A DNA stretch of 64,000 bases from Dyella sp. C9. GTDB taxonomy: Bacteria; Pseudomonadota; Gammaproteobacteria; Xanthomonadales; Rhodanobacteraceae. The notes under the pieces are model-generated. The model had not been told where the DNA came from and searched no databases. It saw only the letters and a program-made list of their open reading frames with translations. A program made the position numbers and the translations under genes. Numbering within the stretch: position 1 is the stretch's first letter; the number at the start of each line of letters is the position of its first letter. Positions 1 to 8,980 of the stretch are shown here, in pieces. The stretch covers positions 1 through 64,000 of the forward strand of contig NZ_QIRF01000022.1 of the NCBI RefSeq assembly GCF_003332825.1. The letters run 5' to 3'.

Positions 1-405
1 CGAACCGTTGAACGTGGTCTGGTTCGCGATGCGGGTGATTTCCTGCAGGCGCTGCTGCACTTCCTGGTCGATCGAGGAACGATCGGCGTCGGTGTAGGTG
101 CCGTTGGCCGCCTGCACGGCCAGGTCGCGGATCGCCTGCAGGTTGGCGGTGACCTGGTCCAGCGCCGAGCCTGCGGTCTGCGCCAGGTTGATGGCGTCCG
201 AAGCGTTCGCGCTGGCCTGGTTCAGGCCGCCGATCTGCGTGGTGTACTGCTGGGAAATGGCGAAGCCGGCCGCGTTGTCGGCCGAGCTGTTGATCTTCAG
301 ACCCGAGGACAGGCGCTCGGTAGCCTGGGAAAGCGCGCTCTGCGACTTGCTCAGGTTGTTCTGCGTCTGCAGCGACGAGATGTTGGTGTTGATGACAAGA
401 GACAT
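1..405 (-). CDS. fliC: flagellin, second copy, N-terminal part (cut by window edge)
   Basis: The first 135 residues of a flagellin, the subunit of the flagellar filament; the rest lies beyond the left edge. It starts MSLVINTNISSLQTQNNL, the conserved D0 coiled-coil start of flagellins. Over these 135 residues it differs from the neighbouring complete flagellin at only five positions (N19S, Q30E, K62N, S99A, A110S), so the two are recent tandem duplicates or are kept alike by gene conversion. It has its own sigma28-type promoter and is separated from the upstream copy by a strong hairpin, so it is probably transcribed on its own. A GGAG ribosome site lies six bases before the ATG. Whether its central and C-terminal domains differ cannot be seen here. 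Confidence 0.95.
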   Translation of the reverse strand, partial: MSLVINTNISSLQTQNNLSKSQSALSQATERLSSGLKINSSADNAAGFAISQQYTTQIGGLNQASANASDAINLAQTAGSALDQVTANLQAIRDLAVQAANGTYTDADRSSIDQEVQQRLQEITRIANQTTFNGS

Positions 406-496
406 GGATTGCTCCTACACGACCGTTGCCGGTCTGTTGGCCTGGTTGAAACCAGCGCCCGCCCCTCCTTCGGGAGCAACGGTCGCCTCAGGGGAC

Positions 497-524
497 TTTT
501 CGGCCCCGCCAGGTCTTTCTTGAG
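497..524 (-). promoter_or_regulatory. sigma28 (FliA) promoter of the second flagellin gene
   Basis: On the minus strand the sequence reads TCAAGAAA-N11-GCCGAAAA, close to the enterobacterial FliA consensus TAAAGTTT-N11-GCCGATAA with the correct spacing. It lies about 90 bases upstream of the flagellin start. The same block, with flanking bases, recurs before the first flagellin gene, so the duplication included the promoter. Confidence 0.8.
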
Positions 525-540
525 GAAATCCATGCAACGA

Positions 541-565
541 CACCGGGCCGACGAGCGGCCCGGTG
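541..565 (-). terminator. terminator-like hairpin between the two flagellin genes
   Basis: A perfect 10-bp stem (CACCGGGCCG / CGGCCCGGTG) with loop ACGAG lies between the stop of the first flagellin gene and the promoter of the second. On the minus strand the tract after the stem is only weakly T-rich (TCGTTGC), so it may act as a terminator or as a 3'-end stabiliser of the abundant flagellin mRNA. Confidence 0.6.
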
Positions 566-616
566 CGTTTTCCTTCGGCCCGGAACCACGCTGGCGTGGC
601 CCGGCCCCCTGGGGAG

Positions 617-1999
617 TTACTGCAAGAGCTTGAGCACCTGCTGCGGGTTGGAGTTGGCCTGGGCCAGCACCGAGATACCCGCCTGCTGCAGCACCTGGGC
701 CTTGCTCAGTGCGGCCGTTTCACCGGCGAAGTCGGCATCCTGGATGGTCGACTGCGACGACTGCAGGTTGGTGGTCTGCGCCTGCACCGTCGAGATCGTC
801 GACTGGAAGCGGTTCTGCACCGCGCCCAGCTGCGCCGAGAAGTTGCTCACCGTCTTCAGGGCGACGTCGATGCGCGAGATCAGGTCGTTGGCGTTGTCCA
901 CCGAGCGGACGCTGCCGCCGGCCAGGGTACCGCCGGTGGTGGCGACGTCCTTGTTGTTGTAGGTCTTGCTGGTGTTCGCGTCGGTGGCCTTGTCGGTGAT
1001 GATCGACGTGCCACTGTCCTCGATGGTCAGCGTGCCGCTGGAGTAGAAGTTGATGCCGTTGCCCGCCGCGTTCACGGCAGCGCTGACGCCGGTGATGCCC
1101 TGCGCGTTGATGGCGTCGGACAGATCCTGCAGGCTGCTGATGCCGCCCAGGTCGATCTTGGTGCCATTGATGGTCAGCGACTGGCCGGTGAGGTCGCCCG
1201 TAGCCACCGCGGCGTCGGAACCGTCGGCCTTGATCACGCCATCGGTGACGGCCTGGCCTGCCATCGTCACGCCCGTGCCCAGGGTCAGTGCGCCGGTGGT
1301 GCTGTCCACCGTGGCGACTTCGCTGCCGGCGGCCGAGTTGAGGGCCTTGGCCAGGCTGGCCACGTCCTTGTAAGAACCGGCGGCGACGGTGAACGTGTCG
1401 GTGCCATCGGAAACCGTCAGGTCGCCGCTGCCCACCACCAGGCCCGTGCCCACGGTGATCTTGCCGGTCGACACTTCGGCGACCTGGCCCATGGCACTGG
1501 CCTTGACGCTGGTGCCCAGGCTCACGCTGATGGTCTGGCCGACGTTGGCGCCGATCTGGAAGCTCTTGGTCTTCATCGAACCGTCGAGCACGTTCGAACC
1601 GTTGAACGTGGTCTGGTTCGCGATGCGGGTGATTTCCTGCAGGCGCTGCTGCACTTCCTGGTCGATCGAGGCGCGATCGGCGTCGGTGTAGGTGCCGTTG
1701 GCCGACTGCACGGCCAGGTCACGGATGGCCTGCAGGTTGGCGGTCACCTGGTCCAGTGCCGAGCCTGCGGTCTGCGCCAGATTGATGGCGTCCGAGGCGT
1801 TTGCGCTGGCCTGCTTGAGGCCGCCGATCTGCGTGGTGTACTGCTGCGAGATCGCGAAGCCGGCGGCGTTGTCGGCCGAGCTGTTGATCTTCAGGCCCGA
1901 GGACAGGCGCTGGGTCGCCTGCGACAGCGCGCTCTGCGACTTGTTCAGGTTGTTCTGCGTCTGCAGCGACGAGATGTTGGTGTTGATGACAAGAGACAT
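617..1999 (-). CDS. fliC: flagellin FliC, first copy
   Basis: Complete 460-residue flagellin, exported by the flagellar type III system and polymerised into the filament. The N-terminal D0/D1 segment (about 1-140) and the C-terminal D0 segment (about 375-460, ending QQVLKLLQ) are conserved; the stretch between, about 165-360, is low in complexity and rich in Thr, Gly, Ala and Ser, as in the exposed D2/D3 domains. No Cys is visible, which is usual. It follows the flgL terminator and has its own sigma28 promoter 88 bases before the ATG, with a GGAG ribosome site. A second, nearly identical copy follows downstream. Confidence 0.97.
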   Translation of the reverse strand: MSLVINTNISSLQTQNNLNKSQSALSQATQRLSSGLKINSSADNAAGFAISQQYTTQIGGLKQASANASDAINLAQTAGSALDQVTANLQAIRDLAVQSANGTYTDADRASIDQEVQQRLQEITRIANQTTFNGSNVLDGSMKTKSFQIGANVGQTISVSLGTSVKASAMGQVAEVSTGKITVGTGLVVGSGDLTVSDGTDTFTVAAGSYKDVASLAKALNSAAGSEVATVDSTTGALTLGTGVTMAGQAVTDGVIKADGSDAAVATGDLTGQSLTINGTKIDLGGISSLQDLSDAINAQGITGVSAAVNAAGNGINFYSSGTLTIEDSGTSIITDKATDANTSKTYNNKDVATTGGTLAGGSVRSVDNANDLISRIDVALKTVSNFSAQLGAVQNRFQSTISTVQAQTTNLQSSQSTIQDADFAGETAALSKAQVLQQAGISVLAQANSNPQQVLKLLQ

Positions 2000-2086
2000 G
2001 GATTGCTCCTTAAGAACCGTTGCCGGTCGTTGGCTGTGTCCTTACCGGCGGATATCTCCGTGGAGATGCCGACCGCCTCAGGGAGC

Positions 2087-2114
2087 GTTTCGGCCCGTTC
2101 CGCAAGTTCTTGAG
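2087..2114 (-). promoter_or_regulatory. sigma28 (FliA) promoter of the first flagellin gene
   Basis: Minus-strand TCAAGAAC-N11-GCCGAAAC. Spacing and core match the FliA consensus. The motif sits inside a longer block shared with the region before the second flagellin, running from CCTCAAGAA to CCTGAGGCG. Confidence 0.82.
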
Positions 2115-2176
2115 GCTATTTCGACAAGTTTTCGCGAATTCATGCTCATTTATCGTTTTTACTTGCGGAAGACTGA

Positions 2177-2218
2177 CAAAAAGAAACCCGGCCACGCCGT
2201 CATCGGGCGCGACCGGGT
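2177..2218 (-). terminator. Rho-independent terminator of the flg operon, after flgL
   Basis: Read on the minus strand, a 12-bp stem (ACCCGGTCGCGC with GCGTGGCCGGGT, two G-U pairs) is followed directly by TTCTTTTT. It ends 15 bases after the flgL stop and separates the middle-class flg operon from the sigma28-driven flagellin gene. Confidence 0.9.
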
Positions 2219-2232
2219 CCGGGCACAAAGCC

Positions 2233-3459
2233 TTACTTGATGTAGTTGAACAGGCTCATCGATTTCACCTGCGCAAACAGCTGCTGCGAGGCCTGCAGCG
2301 CGGTCTGCTGCAGCGACAGGTTGCTGATCGCCGTGTACGCGTCGACGTTCTGCACATCCGACAGCGCGGTCTGGTAGGTGACGTTGAGGTCCGAATACGT
2401 CGTCGACTGCTGCTGCAGCGTGTCCAGGCGTCCGCCCACGGCAACCTGCACATTGCTGATGGAGTTCTGCGTCTGGTCCAGCGACTCGATCGCGCGGTTG
2501 AGCTGGTTGGTCACGTCGGTGTCCGATCCGCCGCTCTGCAATGTGTTGATCATGTTGGTCAGCGTGGTGAACACATCCTGCGTGCCACCGGCCTTCACCG
2601 AGACGGTGTCGCCCGACGACGGCGTGCCGTCCATCGTGATCGACATGCCGTTGAAGCTGATGGTGCCGCCGTCGGTGTAGGTACCGGTCACCGGATTACC
2701 GCTGCTGTCCACCACCGGGTTGCCGTTGGCGTCGGTGGCGCTCCACGCACCATTGGCACCGAAGGTGATGGTGTAGCCGCCGCCACTGGTGGCCGCGCTG
2801 CTGTTCCATGCGGCCAGATCGGTGACGCTGTTTTCGCCCACCACCAGGGTGCCGGTATTGGACGAGCCGGCGCTTGCCTGGAAGGTGCCATTGCCGGTCG
2901 GGACGCTCATGAACAGGCCGGCGCCCGAGTCGTTGGTGGCGATCTGCAGGCCCGAGCCCACCGAGGTGTGCTGCTGCTGGCTGTTGCCCTGGTAGGTCAC
3001 GGTACCGTTGGCACCGATCTGGAACGGACTCTTGGTATTGCTGGTGCCGGCGAACAGCGCATTGCCGTTGGCGTCGGTGCTGTTGCCCAGCTGCACCACC
3101 TGGTCGCGGATCTGGCTGAGCTGGCTGGCGATGCTGCTCAGGTCGCTGCTGGACATGGTGCCGTTGATCGCCTGCAGTGCCAGCGTGCGCGCCGTGGTCA
3201 GCACCGTGTTGATCGAGCTCAGCGCGCTCGACTCGGCGTTGAGACTGGTGGTCGCGCTATTGATGTTGGTGGTGTACTGCGTGTTCTGCGCAATGATGTG
3301 GTTGAGCGTGACGACCTGCCCCGCGCCGGCCGGATCATCCGAGGCGACGTTGATGCGCTGCCCGCTCGACACCTGGTTCTCGGTGTTGTTGAGCGAGCTC
3401 TGCTGGGCGAGCATGTTGTTGACCGACTGCTGGTACATCCAGCTGGTGGAAAGGCGCAT
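2233..3459 (-). CDS. flgL: flagellar hook-filament junction protein FlgL (HAP3)
   Basis: FlgL forms the ring between FlgK and the filament. The 408-residue protein begins MRLSTSWMYQQSVNNML and has the flagellin-like N-terminal helix with SSGQRINVASDDPAGAGQV (about 32-50), the family's best-conserved stretch. The flagellin-like C-terminus (TAISNLSLQQTALQAS onward) is also present. Length is usual. It is the last gene of the flgB-flgL operon, four bases after flgK, and is followed by a strong terminator. Confidence 0.97.
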   Translation of the reverse strand: MRLSTSWMYQQSVNNMLAQQSSLNNTENQVSSGQRINVASDDPAGAGQVVTLNHIIAQNTQYTTNINSATTSLNAESSALSSINTVLTTARTLALQAINGTMSSSDLSSIASQLSQIRDQVVQLGNSTDANGNALFAGTSNTKSPFQIGANGTVTYQGNSQQQHTSVGSGLQIATNDSGAGLFMSVPTGNGTFQASAGSSNTGTLVVGENSVTDLAAWNSSAATSGGGYTITFGANGAWSATDANGNPVVDSSGNPVTGTYTDGGTISFNGMSITMDGTPSSGDTVSVKAGGTQDVFTTLTNMINTLQSGGSDTDVTNQLNRAIESLDQTQNSISNVQVAVGGRLDTLQQQSTTYSDLNVTYQTALSDVQNVDAYTAISNLSLQQTALQASQQLFAQVKSMSLFNYIK

Positions 3460-3463
3460 GGCG

Positions 3464-5335
3464 TTAGCTCTGGATGGCGGTGATCAGGCTGGCGAAGATG
3501 GTTTGGGCAGTGGAAATGACCTGCGCCGAGGCCTGGTAGGCCTGCTGGTACTTCACCAGGTCGGCCGCCTCCTCGTCGAGGTTCACGCCCGACACGCTCT
3601 GCTGCGCCGACACGGCCTGGTTGTACAGGCTGGTCTGCGTGGTGAGGTTGGTCGAGGCCTGGCTGCCCGCGTTGCCGACGGTGGTGGTCAGTTGGCTGAA
3701 CGCATCGGTCACCGACGTGCTTCCGCCATTGAGGACGTCGCTGTCGGCCAGTCCGGACATGGTCAGCGCGTTGCTGGTGTCGTTGAGGCCGTTGCTGTTG
3801 AGGCCAATGCTGAAGCTGTCGTTGGCGGCGGGCGTGCCGCTGGGCGTCACGCTCCAGCCGTTCGCGCTGATGGTCTGGCCGGCGGTGTAGCTGCCGCTGG
3901 AGATCACGTTGCCCGAGCTGTCGGTCACCTGATAGCTGCTTGCGGTGGGGAACGTCAGCGTGGCGGCGCCGGTCAGCGCGCTGTTGGACGGATCGGTGAT
4001 CGACACCGAGCTGATCGCCCCGCTGCCCGTGTTGCTGCTCGAGGCAGTGGCACCGAGCAGCGCCGCGGCGGCGATGCCGTTCGCGCTGGTCATGCTTACA
4101 CCCAGGCCGGAGGCGGCCTGCCGGGTCGGCTGGATCTCGTAGCTGTCGCCGGCCTGCGGCGTACCCGAAACGCTGATGGTGAGACCATCGGCCGACAGCG
4201 AACCGTCGGGGTTGGTGGTCATGGTCACGCTCTGGCCACTGGTGGTCTGCAGGTTCCAGTTGCTGCCGTCATAGGTCATCACGTAATCGGACGTGGTGAG
4301 CTTGGAGACGTCGCTGATGCTTGCCGATACGGTGGCGCTGCCCTTGTTGGCGCTGCTGGCCAGCACGGCCGGCGACGGCACGCTGAACATCGCGCTGCCC
4401 TGGTTGCCGTTGGCGTCGAGACCCTGGGCCTGCTGCGAATTCACGCCGCTGGCCATCGCGATGGCCACCTGGCCCAGCTGGTTCTGCACCGGCTGGAGCG
4501 TGTTCGTGCGGTAATTGAGCAACGCGCCCAGCGTGCCGCCGCTCACCTTGTTGCTGATGTCGGTGCCGGTGCTGTCGAACACGTCGGTCTGCGACGAGTC
4601 GTAGGCATTGTTGCCGCTGGACAGCGCATAGGAAGTGCTTCCGCTCACCAGCGCCTGGCCGTTGGTGGCATAGATGCTGATCGTGCCGTCGGGCTGGGTC
4701 GAAGTGCTCACGCCCAGGTAGCCGGAGAGCGTCTGCACCAGGTTGTCGCGCTGGTCCAGCAGGTCGTTGGGCACGTTGCTGCCGGCCTGCGCGATCTGGC
4801 TGTTCAGGCTGGCGATGTTGGACGCCACCGAATTGATGCTGTTCACCGTGCTGGTGATCTGGCTGTTCACCTGGCTCTGCTGGGACTGCAGTTGCTGTCC
4901 CAGCGTGTTGAACATGGTCACCAGCGAGCTGGCGCTGCCCAGCAGCGCCTGGCGGCTGGAGGTCGAGCCGGAGGCGTTGGCCAGCGTGCTGAAGGCGCTG
5001 TAGAAGCTGTCCATCGAGCTCTGCAGGCTCGTCGCGCTCAGCACGTTGTTGAGCGTTGTGGCCAGGTCGTTGGTGGTGGAGGCCGACTGCATGCTGGAGT
5101 TGGCCGTCCACATGGCCGAGGTCAGGTAGCTGCTGTAAGCGCGCTGCACCGACTGCACGTCCACGCCGCTGCCGGTGGTGTAGCGCGTGCCGGTGCCGCT
5201 GATGGCCTCGGTCTGCACCACGGTCTGGCGGCTGTAGCCGGTGGTGTTGACGTTGGTGATGTTGTTGCCGACCGTATTCAGCGCGATCTGGGCGGCACTG
5301 AGGCCCGATGAGCCGATACTGAGGAGGTTAGACAT
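3464..5335 (-). CDS. flgK: flagellar hook-associated protein FlgK (HAP1)
   Basis: FlgK is the first hook-filament junction protein. The 623-residue sequence opens MSNLLSIGSSGLSAAQIALN and carries the rod-family motif NTVGNNITNVNTTGYSRQ (about 20-37), then a flagellin-like region and a long Ser/Thr/Gly-rich centre (about 330-530). The C-terminus (SGVNLDEEAADLVKYQQAYQ, then ASAQVISTAQTIF) is the conserved Flg_bbr_C segment. Length is normal for gammaproteobacterial FlgK. It lies between flgJ (18-base gap) and flgL. Confidence 0.97.
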   Translation of the reverse strand: MSNLLSIGSSGLSAAQIALNTVGNNITNVNTTGYSRQTVVQTEAISGTGTRYTTGSGVDVQSVQRAYSSYLTSAMWTANSSMQSASTTNDLATTLNNVLSATSLQSSMDSFYSAFSTLANASGSTSSRQALLGSASSLVTMFNTLGQQLQSQQSQVNSQITSTVNSINSVASNIASLNSQIAQAGSNVPNDLLDQRDNLVQTLSGYLGVSTSTQPDGTISIYATNGQALVSGSTSYALSSGNNAYDSSQTDVFDSTGTDISNKVSGGTLGALLNYRTNTLQPVQNQLGQVAIAMASGVNSQQAQGLDANGNQGSAMFSVPSPAVLASSANKGSATVSASISDVSKLTTSDYVMTYDGSNWNLQTTSGQSVTMTTNPDGSLSADGLTISVSGTPQAGDSYEIQPTRQAASGLGVSMTSANGIAAAALLGATASSSNTGSGAISSVSITDPSNSALTGAATLTFPTASSYQVTDSSGNVISSGSYTAGQTISANGWSVTPSGTPAANDSFSIGLNSNGLNDTSNALTMSGLADSDVLNGGSTSVTDAFSQLTTTVGNAGSQASTNLTTQTSLYNQAVSAQQSVSGVNLDEEAADLVKYQQAYQASAQVISTAQTIFASLITAIQS

Positions 5336-5353
5336 GGTTCATTCCTGAACAGA

Positions 5354-6310
5354 TCACTCGGATGGATTCGGCCCGGAGCCGACTTTCTTGAGCGCACCGG
5401 CCTTCAAGGCGCCGAGTGCGTCACGCATGGCCGGGCTGTTGGCGATCGAGACCAGCTTGCGGGCATAGTCCGGATCGGTGGCATAGCCGCCGTTGATGAG
5501 GCCGCGGGCGAAGCCGACCACGTCCTCGCCGTGGTTGAGCGCACCTGCATAGCGCGGGTTGTCCGCCAGCAGCTGCGCGTAATCGTCGAAAGACTCGCCG
5601 GGGTTGTCGTAGGCACGGAAATTCGCGCGCCGGCGCACCGGCACCCCGTCCTCGAATTCCAGCGTGGGCACGCTGACCTTGTCGCCGCCCCAACTGCCGC
5701 CGGCCTTCATGCCGAACAGGTTGTTGCTGGTATCGCCGTTGTTGCGCTGGGGCATGTGCTGGCCCCAGTTGGTTTCCAGCGCCGCCTGGGCCAGCACCGC
5801 GCGTACCGAGACGCCGAGCTTCTGCGCCGCGTTCTGCGCGTAGGGCAGCAGCTGGCTCACGAATTCCTGCGCGTTCTCGGGCAGCCATTTCATGACGCGC
5901 GCACCGGCCGAACGGGCCGCGCCGGACACCGACTTCAGGCGTTCGCGCCAGTCGTCGCTCATCGCCGCGGCCGTGCCCTGGTCGGTACCGTTGGTGGTGG
6001 CGCCGCCGAGCTGGCGCACCAGCATCTGCGCGATGCCGATGCCGTTGCCGTGCTGCGACAGCTCGATGGAAAGCTGCTGGTCGAACATGTCGCGCCAGGC
6101 GTCGCCGGCCTGGCTGTCGAACAGGCCGTCGCCGGCGCTCGCCTCGCGCATCGACTTGAGCATCATCTGGGTGAAGATCGACTCGAACTGCTTGGCCACC
6201 TCGGGCAACACGCCCTTGGCATCGGTTTGCGCGCCCTGGCGCAACGCCTGGAAACCCGACAGGTCGGTCCAGGTGTTGAGGCTGTTGGCAGCGCTGGCCG
6301 TGATCGCCAT
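5354..6310 (-). CDS. flgJ: flagellar rod assembly muramidase FlgJ
   Basis: A two-domain FlgJ of 318 residues. Residues about 30-105 form the rod-binding/capping domain (VAKQFESIFTQMMLKSMREA). Residues about 155-305 are a glucosaminidase-type peptidoglycan hydrolase, with the likely catalytic Glu179 in LAQAALETNWGQ and the NNLFGMKAG motif. It opens the peptidoglycan so the rod can pass. Having both domains is typical of gammaproteobacteria; alphaproteobacterial FlgJ often has only the first. The ATG overlaps the flgI stop by one base (TGATG), indicating translational coupling. Confidence 0.97.
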   Translation of the reverse strand: MAITASAANSLNTWTDLSGFQALRQGAQTDAKGVLPEVAKQFESIFTQMMLKSMREASAGDGLFDSQAGDAWRDMFDQQLSIELSQHGNGIGIAQMLVRQLGGATTNGTDQGTAAAMSDDWRERLKSVSGAARSAGARVMKWLPENAQEFVSQLLPYAQNAAQKLGVSVRAVLAQAALETNWGQHMPQRNNGDTSNNLFGMKAGGSWGGDKVSVPTLEFEDGVPVRRRANFRAYDNPGESFDDYAQLLADNPRYAGALNHGEDVVGFARGLINGGYATDPDYARKLVSIANSPAMRDALGALKAGALKKVGSGPNPSE

Positions 6311-7476
6311 CAGATCACCACCAGTTCCGCGTGCAGCGCACCGGCCTGCTTGAGCGCCTGCAGGATGGAAATCAGGTCACTTGGCGAGGCGCCGACCTGG
6401 TTCACCGCACGTACGATGGTGTCCAGGCTGGTGCCCGGGCCGAACTTGAACATGTGGCCGCCGTCCTCGCTGACCTGCACGTCGCTGTTCTGCACCACCT
6501 GGGTCTGCCCCTTGCTGAAGGGACCCGGCTGGCTCACCTGCGGCTGCTCGGTGATGGTGACCTGGATCGAGCCATGCGCGACCGCAGCGGGCGTCACCCG
6601 CACTTCCGAACCGATCACCACGGTGCCGGTGCGCGAGTTGACCACCACCCGGGCCGGCGCATCGCCAGGCGTGACCTCCAGGCCCTGGATGGCGCCCATC
6701 CACGCCACGCGCTGGCTCGGGTCCACCGGCCCGCGCACGCTGACCGAACCGCCATCCACGGCGCTGGCGGTACCCGCGCCATAGCTTCGGTTGATCGCAT
6801 CGGCGATGCGCGTGGCCGTGGTGAAATCGGCAGTGTTGAGGTTGAGCATCAGGTCGCCGCCATTGGAGAACGTCGAGGCGACGGCGCGCTCCACCGTGGC
6901 GCCGTTGGGCACGCGGCCGCTGGCGGAGATGTTCACCTGCACGCTGGAACCGCTCTTGCCCTGCGCGCTCACGCCGCCCACCACCACGCTGCCCTGCGCC
7001 ATGGCGTACACGTTGCCGTCGGCACCGCGCAGCGGCGTCATCAGCAGTTCGCCACCACGGATGCTCTTGGCGTTGCCGATGGAGGCCACCGTGATGTCGA
7101 TGTTCTGGCCGGGCTTGGCGAACGGCGGCAACTGCGCCGTCACCGTCACCGCCGCGGCGTTCTTCAGCTGTGGACGCACGCTGGCCGGCACCGTGATGCC
7201 GAACTGCACCAGCATGTTCTCCAGGCTCTGCGTAGTGAACGGCGCCTGCGTGGTCTGGTCGCCGCTGCCATCGAGGCCCACCACCAGGCCGTAGCCGATC
7301 AGCTGGTTGCTGCGCACGCCCGCCACCTGGGCCAGGTCGCGGATCTTGTCCGCATGCACCGGCTGGTTCACCGACAGGCAGGCGCACAACACGATCAGCA
7401 CGCCGCGGAGCACCCCGAGCACGCGATGCGCCGCGCGTTCAAGCATCCACGAAACAGGATAGGAAGAGGTGTTCAT
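6310..7476 (-). CDS. flgI: flagellar P-ring protein FlgI
   Basis: FlgI builds the periplasmic P-ring, a bushing around the rod in the peptidoglycan layer. From the chosen ATG the protein has 388 residues, with a Sec signal (hydrophobic LGVLRGVLIVLCACLSVNQ, cleavage after PVHA) and mature start DKIRDLAQVAGVRSNQLIGY, the family hallmark. A start five codons upstream is possible, but this ATG overlaps the flgH stop as TGATG, the same coupling seen at flgI/flgJ and flgB/flgC. Confidence 0.96.
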   Translation of the reverse strand: MNTSSYPVSWMLERAAHRVLGVLRGVLIVLCACLSVNQPVHADKIRDLAQVAGVRSNQLIGYGLVVGLDGSGDQTTQAPFTTQSLENMLVQFGITVPASVRPQLKNAAAVTVTAQLPPFAKPGQNIDITVASIGNAKSIRGGELLMTPLRGADGNVYAMAQGSVVVGGVSAQGKSGSSVQVNISASGRVPNGATVERAVASTFSNGGDLMLNLNTADFTTATRIADAINRSYGAGTASAVDGGSVSVRGPVDPSQRVAWMGAIQGLEVTPGDAPARVVVNSRTGTVVIGSEVRVTPAAVAHGSIQVTITEQPQVSQPGPFSKGQTQVVQNSDVQVSEDGGHMFKFGPGTSLDTIVRAVNQVGASPSDLISILQALKQAGALHAELVVI

Positions 7477-8171
7477 CAGTAAGGCATCCACTTCGAACTG
7501 AAGAAGCGCGACAGCCAGCCCTGGGTGTTGGAGTCGGCCAAGGCGCCCTTGCCGGTATAGGCGATCTGCGCATCGGCCACGCGCGTGGACGGCACGCTGT
7601 TGTCCTGCAGGATGTCCTGCGGGCGCACGATGCCGGCGATGCGAATCAGTTCTTGGCCCTGGTTGATGGTGAGCAGCTTCTCGCCACGCACCAGCAGGTT
7701 GCCGTTGGAAAGACGCTGCGCCACGGTGACCGTGATCGAGCCATTGAGCTGGTTGCTCTGGCTGCTGTCGCCGCTGCCGTCGAAGCTGCGGTCGCCGTTG
7801 AGGCTGCTGTCCGCTGTCTGGCCGCCCACCTTGAGCGTGTGGCCCAGCAGGCTCGGCGCACTGATCGTGCTGGAGTCCTTCTTGCTGGTGTTGGTGGTGG
7901 CCTTCTTCGACGCCTGGGTGCTTTCCACCAGGGTGATGGTGAGGATGTCACCCACGCGATGCGCACGCGCGTCGTTGAACAGCTCCATGCCTTGCTCGGC
8001 ATGGTAGATGGAGCCGTCCGTCGGCGGCGGCGCGGTGGGTTCCACCGGCATGGTGGCGGCCCACTGCTGTTCGTCGTGCCTGGCCGGCATGACGCAACCG
8101 GCCAGCATCGCGAGCGCGAGCACCAGGGAGGTTCGGGACAGGTAGCGGAAGCACGACATGGCAGTACTCAC
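7476..8171 (-). CDS. flgH: flagellar L-ring lipoprotein FlgH
   Basis: FlgH forms the outer-membrane L-ring. It has a lipoprotein signal ending LAMLAGC, so the mature protein starts at a lipidated Cys, and family motifs SIYHAEQGMELFNDARAHRVGD and TITLVESTQASKK near the N-terminus, with the IRIAGIVRPQDI region near the C-terminus. Length (about 230) is normal. The start is uncertain: a GTG overlapping the flgG stop (used here) or an ATG 12 bases later; the lipobox is included either way. Confidence 0.95.
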   Translation of the reverse strand: MSTAMSCFRYLSRTSLVLALAMLAGCVMPARHDEQQWAATMPVEPTAPPPTDGSIYHAEQGMELFNDARAHRVGDILTITLVESTQASKKATTNTSKKDSSTISAPSLLGHTLKVGGQTADSSLNGDRSFDGSGDSSQSNQLNGSITVTVAQRLSNGNLLVRGEKLLTINQGQELIRIAGIVRPQDILQDNSVPSTRVADAQIAYTGKGALADSNTQGWLSRFFSSKWMPY

Positions 8172-8953
8172 ATCTTGTCGGTCAGGTCTTGCAGCATCTG
8201 GTCGGTGCTGCTGATCGCCTTGGAATTCATTTCGTAGGTGCGCTGCGTCTCGATCATGTTGACCATCTCGGCCACCACGTTGACGTTGGACGACTCCAGC
8301 GAACCCTGCAGCAACGAACCCATGCCGTTGAGCGACGGCTGACCGGTCTGCGGCGCGCCGCTCGAGGCCGTCTCCACGTACAGGTTCTGGCCCATCGGCT
8401 GCAGGCCTGCGGGGTTGATGAAATCCGCCAGCTGCAGCGTGCCCAGCGTCTGCGGCGTGGCCGCCGAAGTGGTGGTCGCCGACACGGTGCCGTCGCTGCC
8501 GATGGTGATGCTTTGCACGCCCTGCGGAACGGTGATGGCGGGATCCAGCGGATATCCATCCGAGGTCACCAGCTGGCCGTTCGCGTCGGTCTGCAGCGAA
8601 CCGGCGCGGGTGTAGGCCACCGAGCCGTCCGGCATGCTCACCTGCAGGAAGCCGCGCCCCTGGATCGCCACGTCGAGCGAATTGCCGGTCTGCGTGATGC
8701 TGCCTTCGGTAAACAGCTTCTCGTTGGCCACGACCTTCACGCCGGTGCCGAGCATCAGGCCCGACGGCGACATGGTCTGTTCGGTGGTCTGGCCACCGGG
8801 CTGGCCCTTGTTCTGGTACATCAGGTCCTGGAACGACGCGCGCGAACTCTTGAACGCGGTGGTATTGGCGTTGGCCAGGTTGTTGGAAATCACGTCCATG
8901 CGCGTCTGCTGCGCGTCAAGGCCGGTCTTGGCAATCCACAGGGAAGAAAACAT
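8168..8953 (-). CDS. flgG: flagellar distal rod protein FlgG
   Basis: FlgG makes the distal rod that crosses the P- and L-rings. The protein has 261 residues, standard for the family. It has the N-terminal rod motif VISNNLANANTTAFKSSRA (about 21-39), the LQVSMPDGSVAYTRAGSL segment near residue 105 and the C-terminal SNVNVVAEMVNMIETQRTYE motif, which packs with the N-terminal helix in the rod coiled coil. It lies between flgF and flgH in one operon. Confidence 0.97.
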   Translation of the reverse strand: MFSSLWIAKTGLDAQQTRMDVISNNLANANTTAFKSSRASFQDLMYQNKGQPGGQTTEQTMSPSGLMLGTGVKVVANEKLFTEGSITQTGNSLDVAIQGRGFLQVSMPDGSVAYTRAGSLQTDANGQLVTSDGYPLDPAITVPQGVQSITIGSDGTVSATTTSAATPQTLGTLQLADFINPAGLQPMGQNLYVETASSGAPQTGQPSLNGMGSLLQGSLESSNVNVVAEMVNMIETQRTYEMNSKAISSTDQMLQDLTDKM

Positions 8954-8980
8954 CGGTCACTCCATGAGAGGTCGGGCGGA

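Noticed and set aside
2100..2170. A second sigma factor site in the AT-rich stretch before the first flagellin
   Set aside because: The TTTATCG piece lacks the matching -35 at 11-base spacing; the called site is better.
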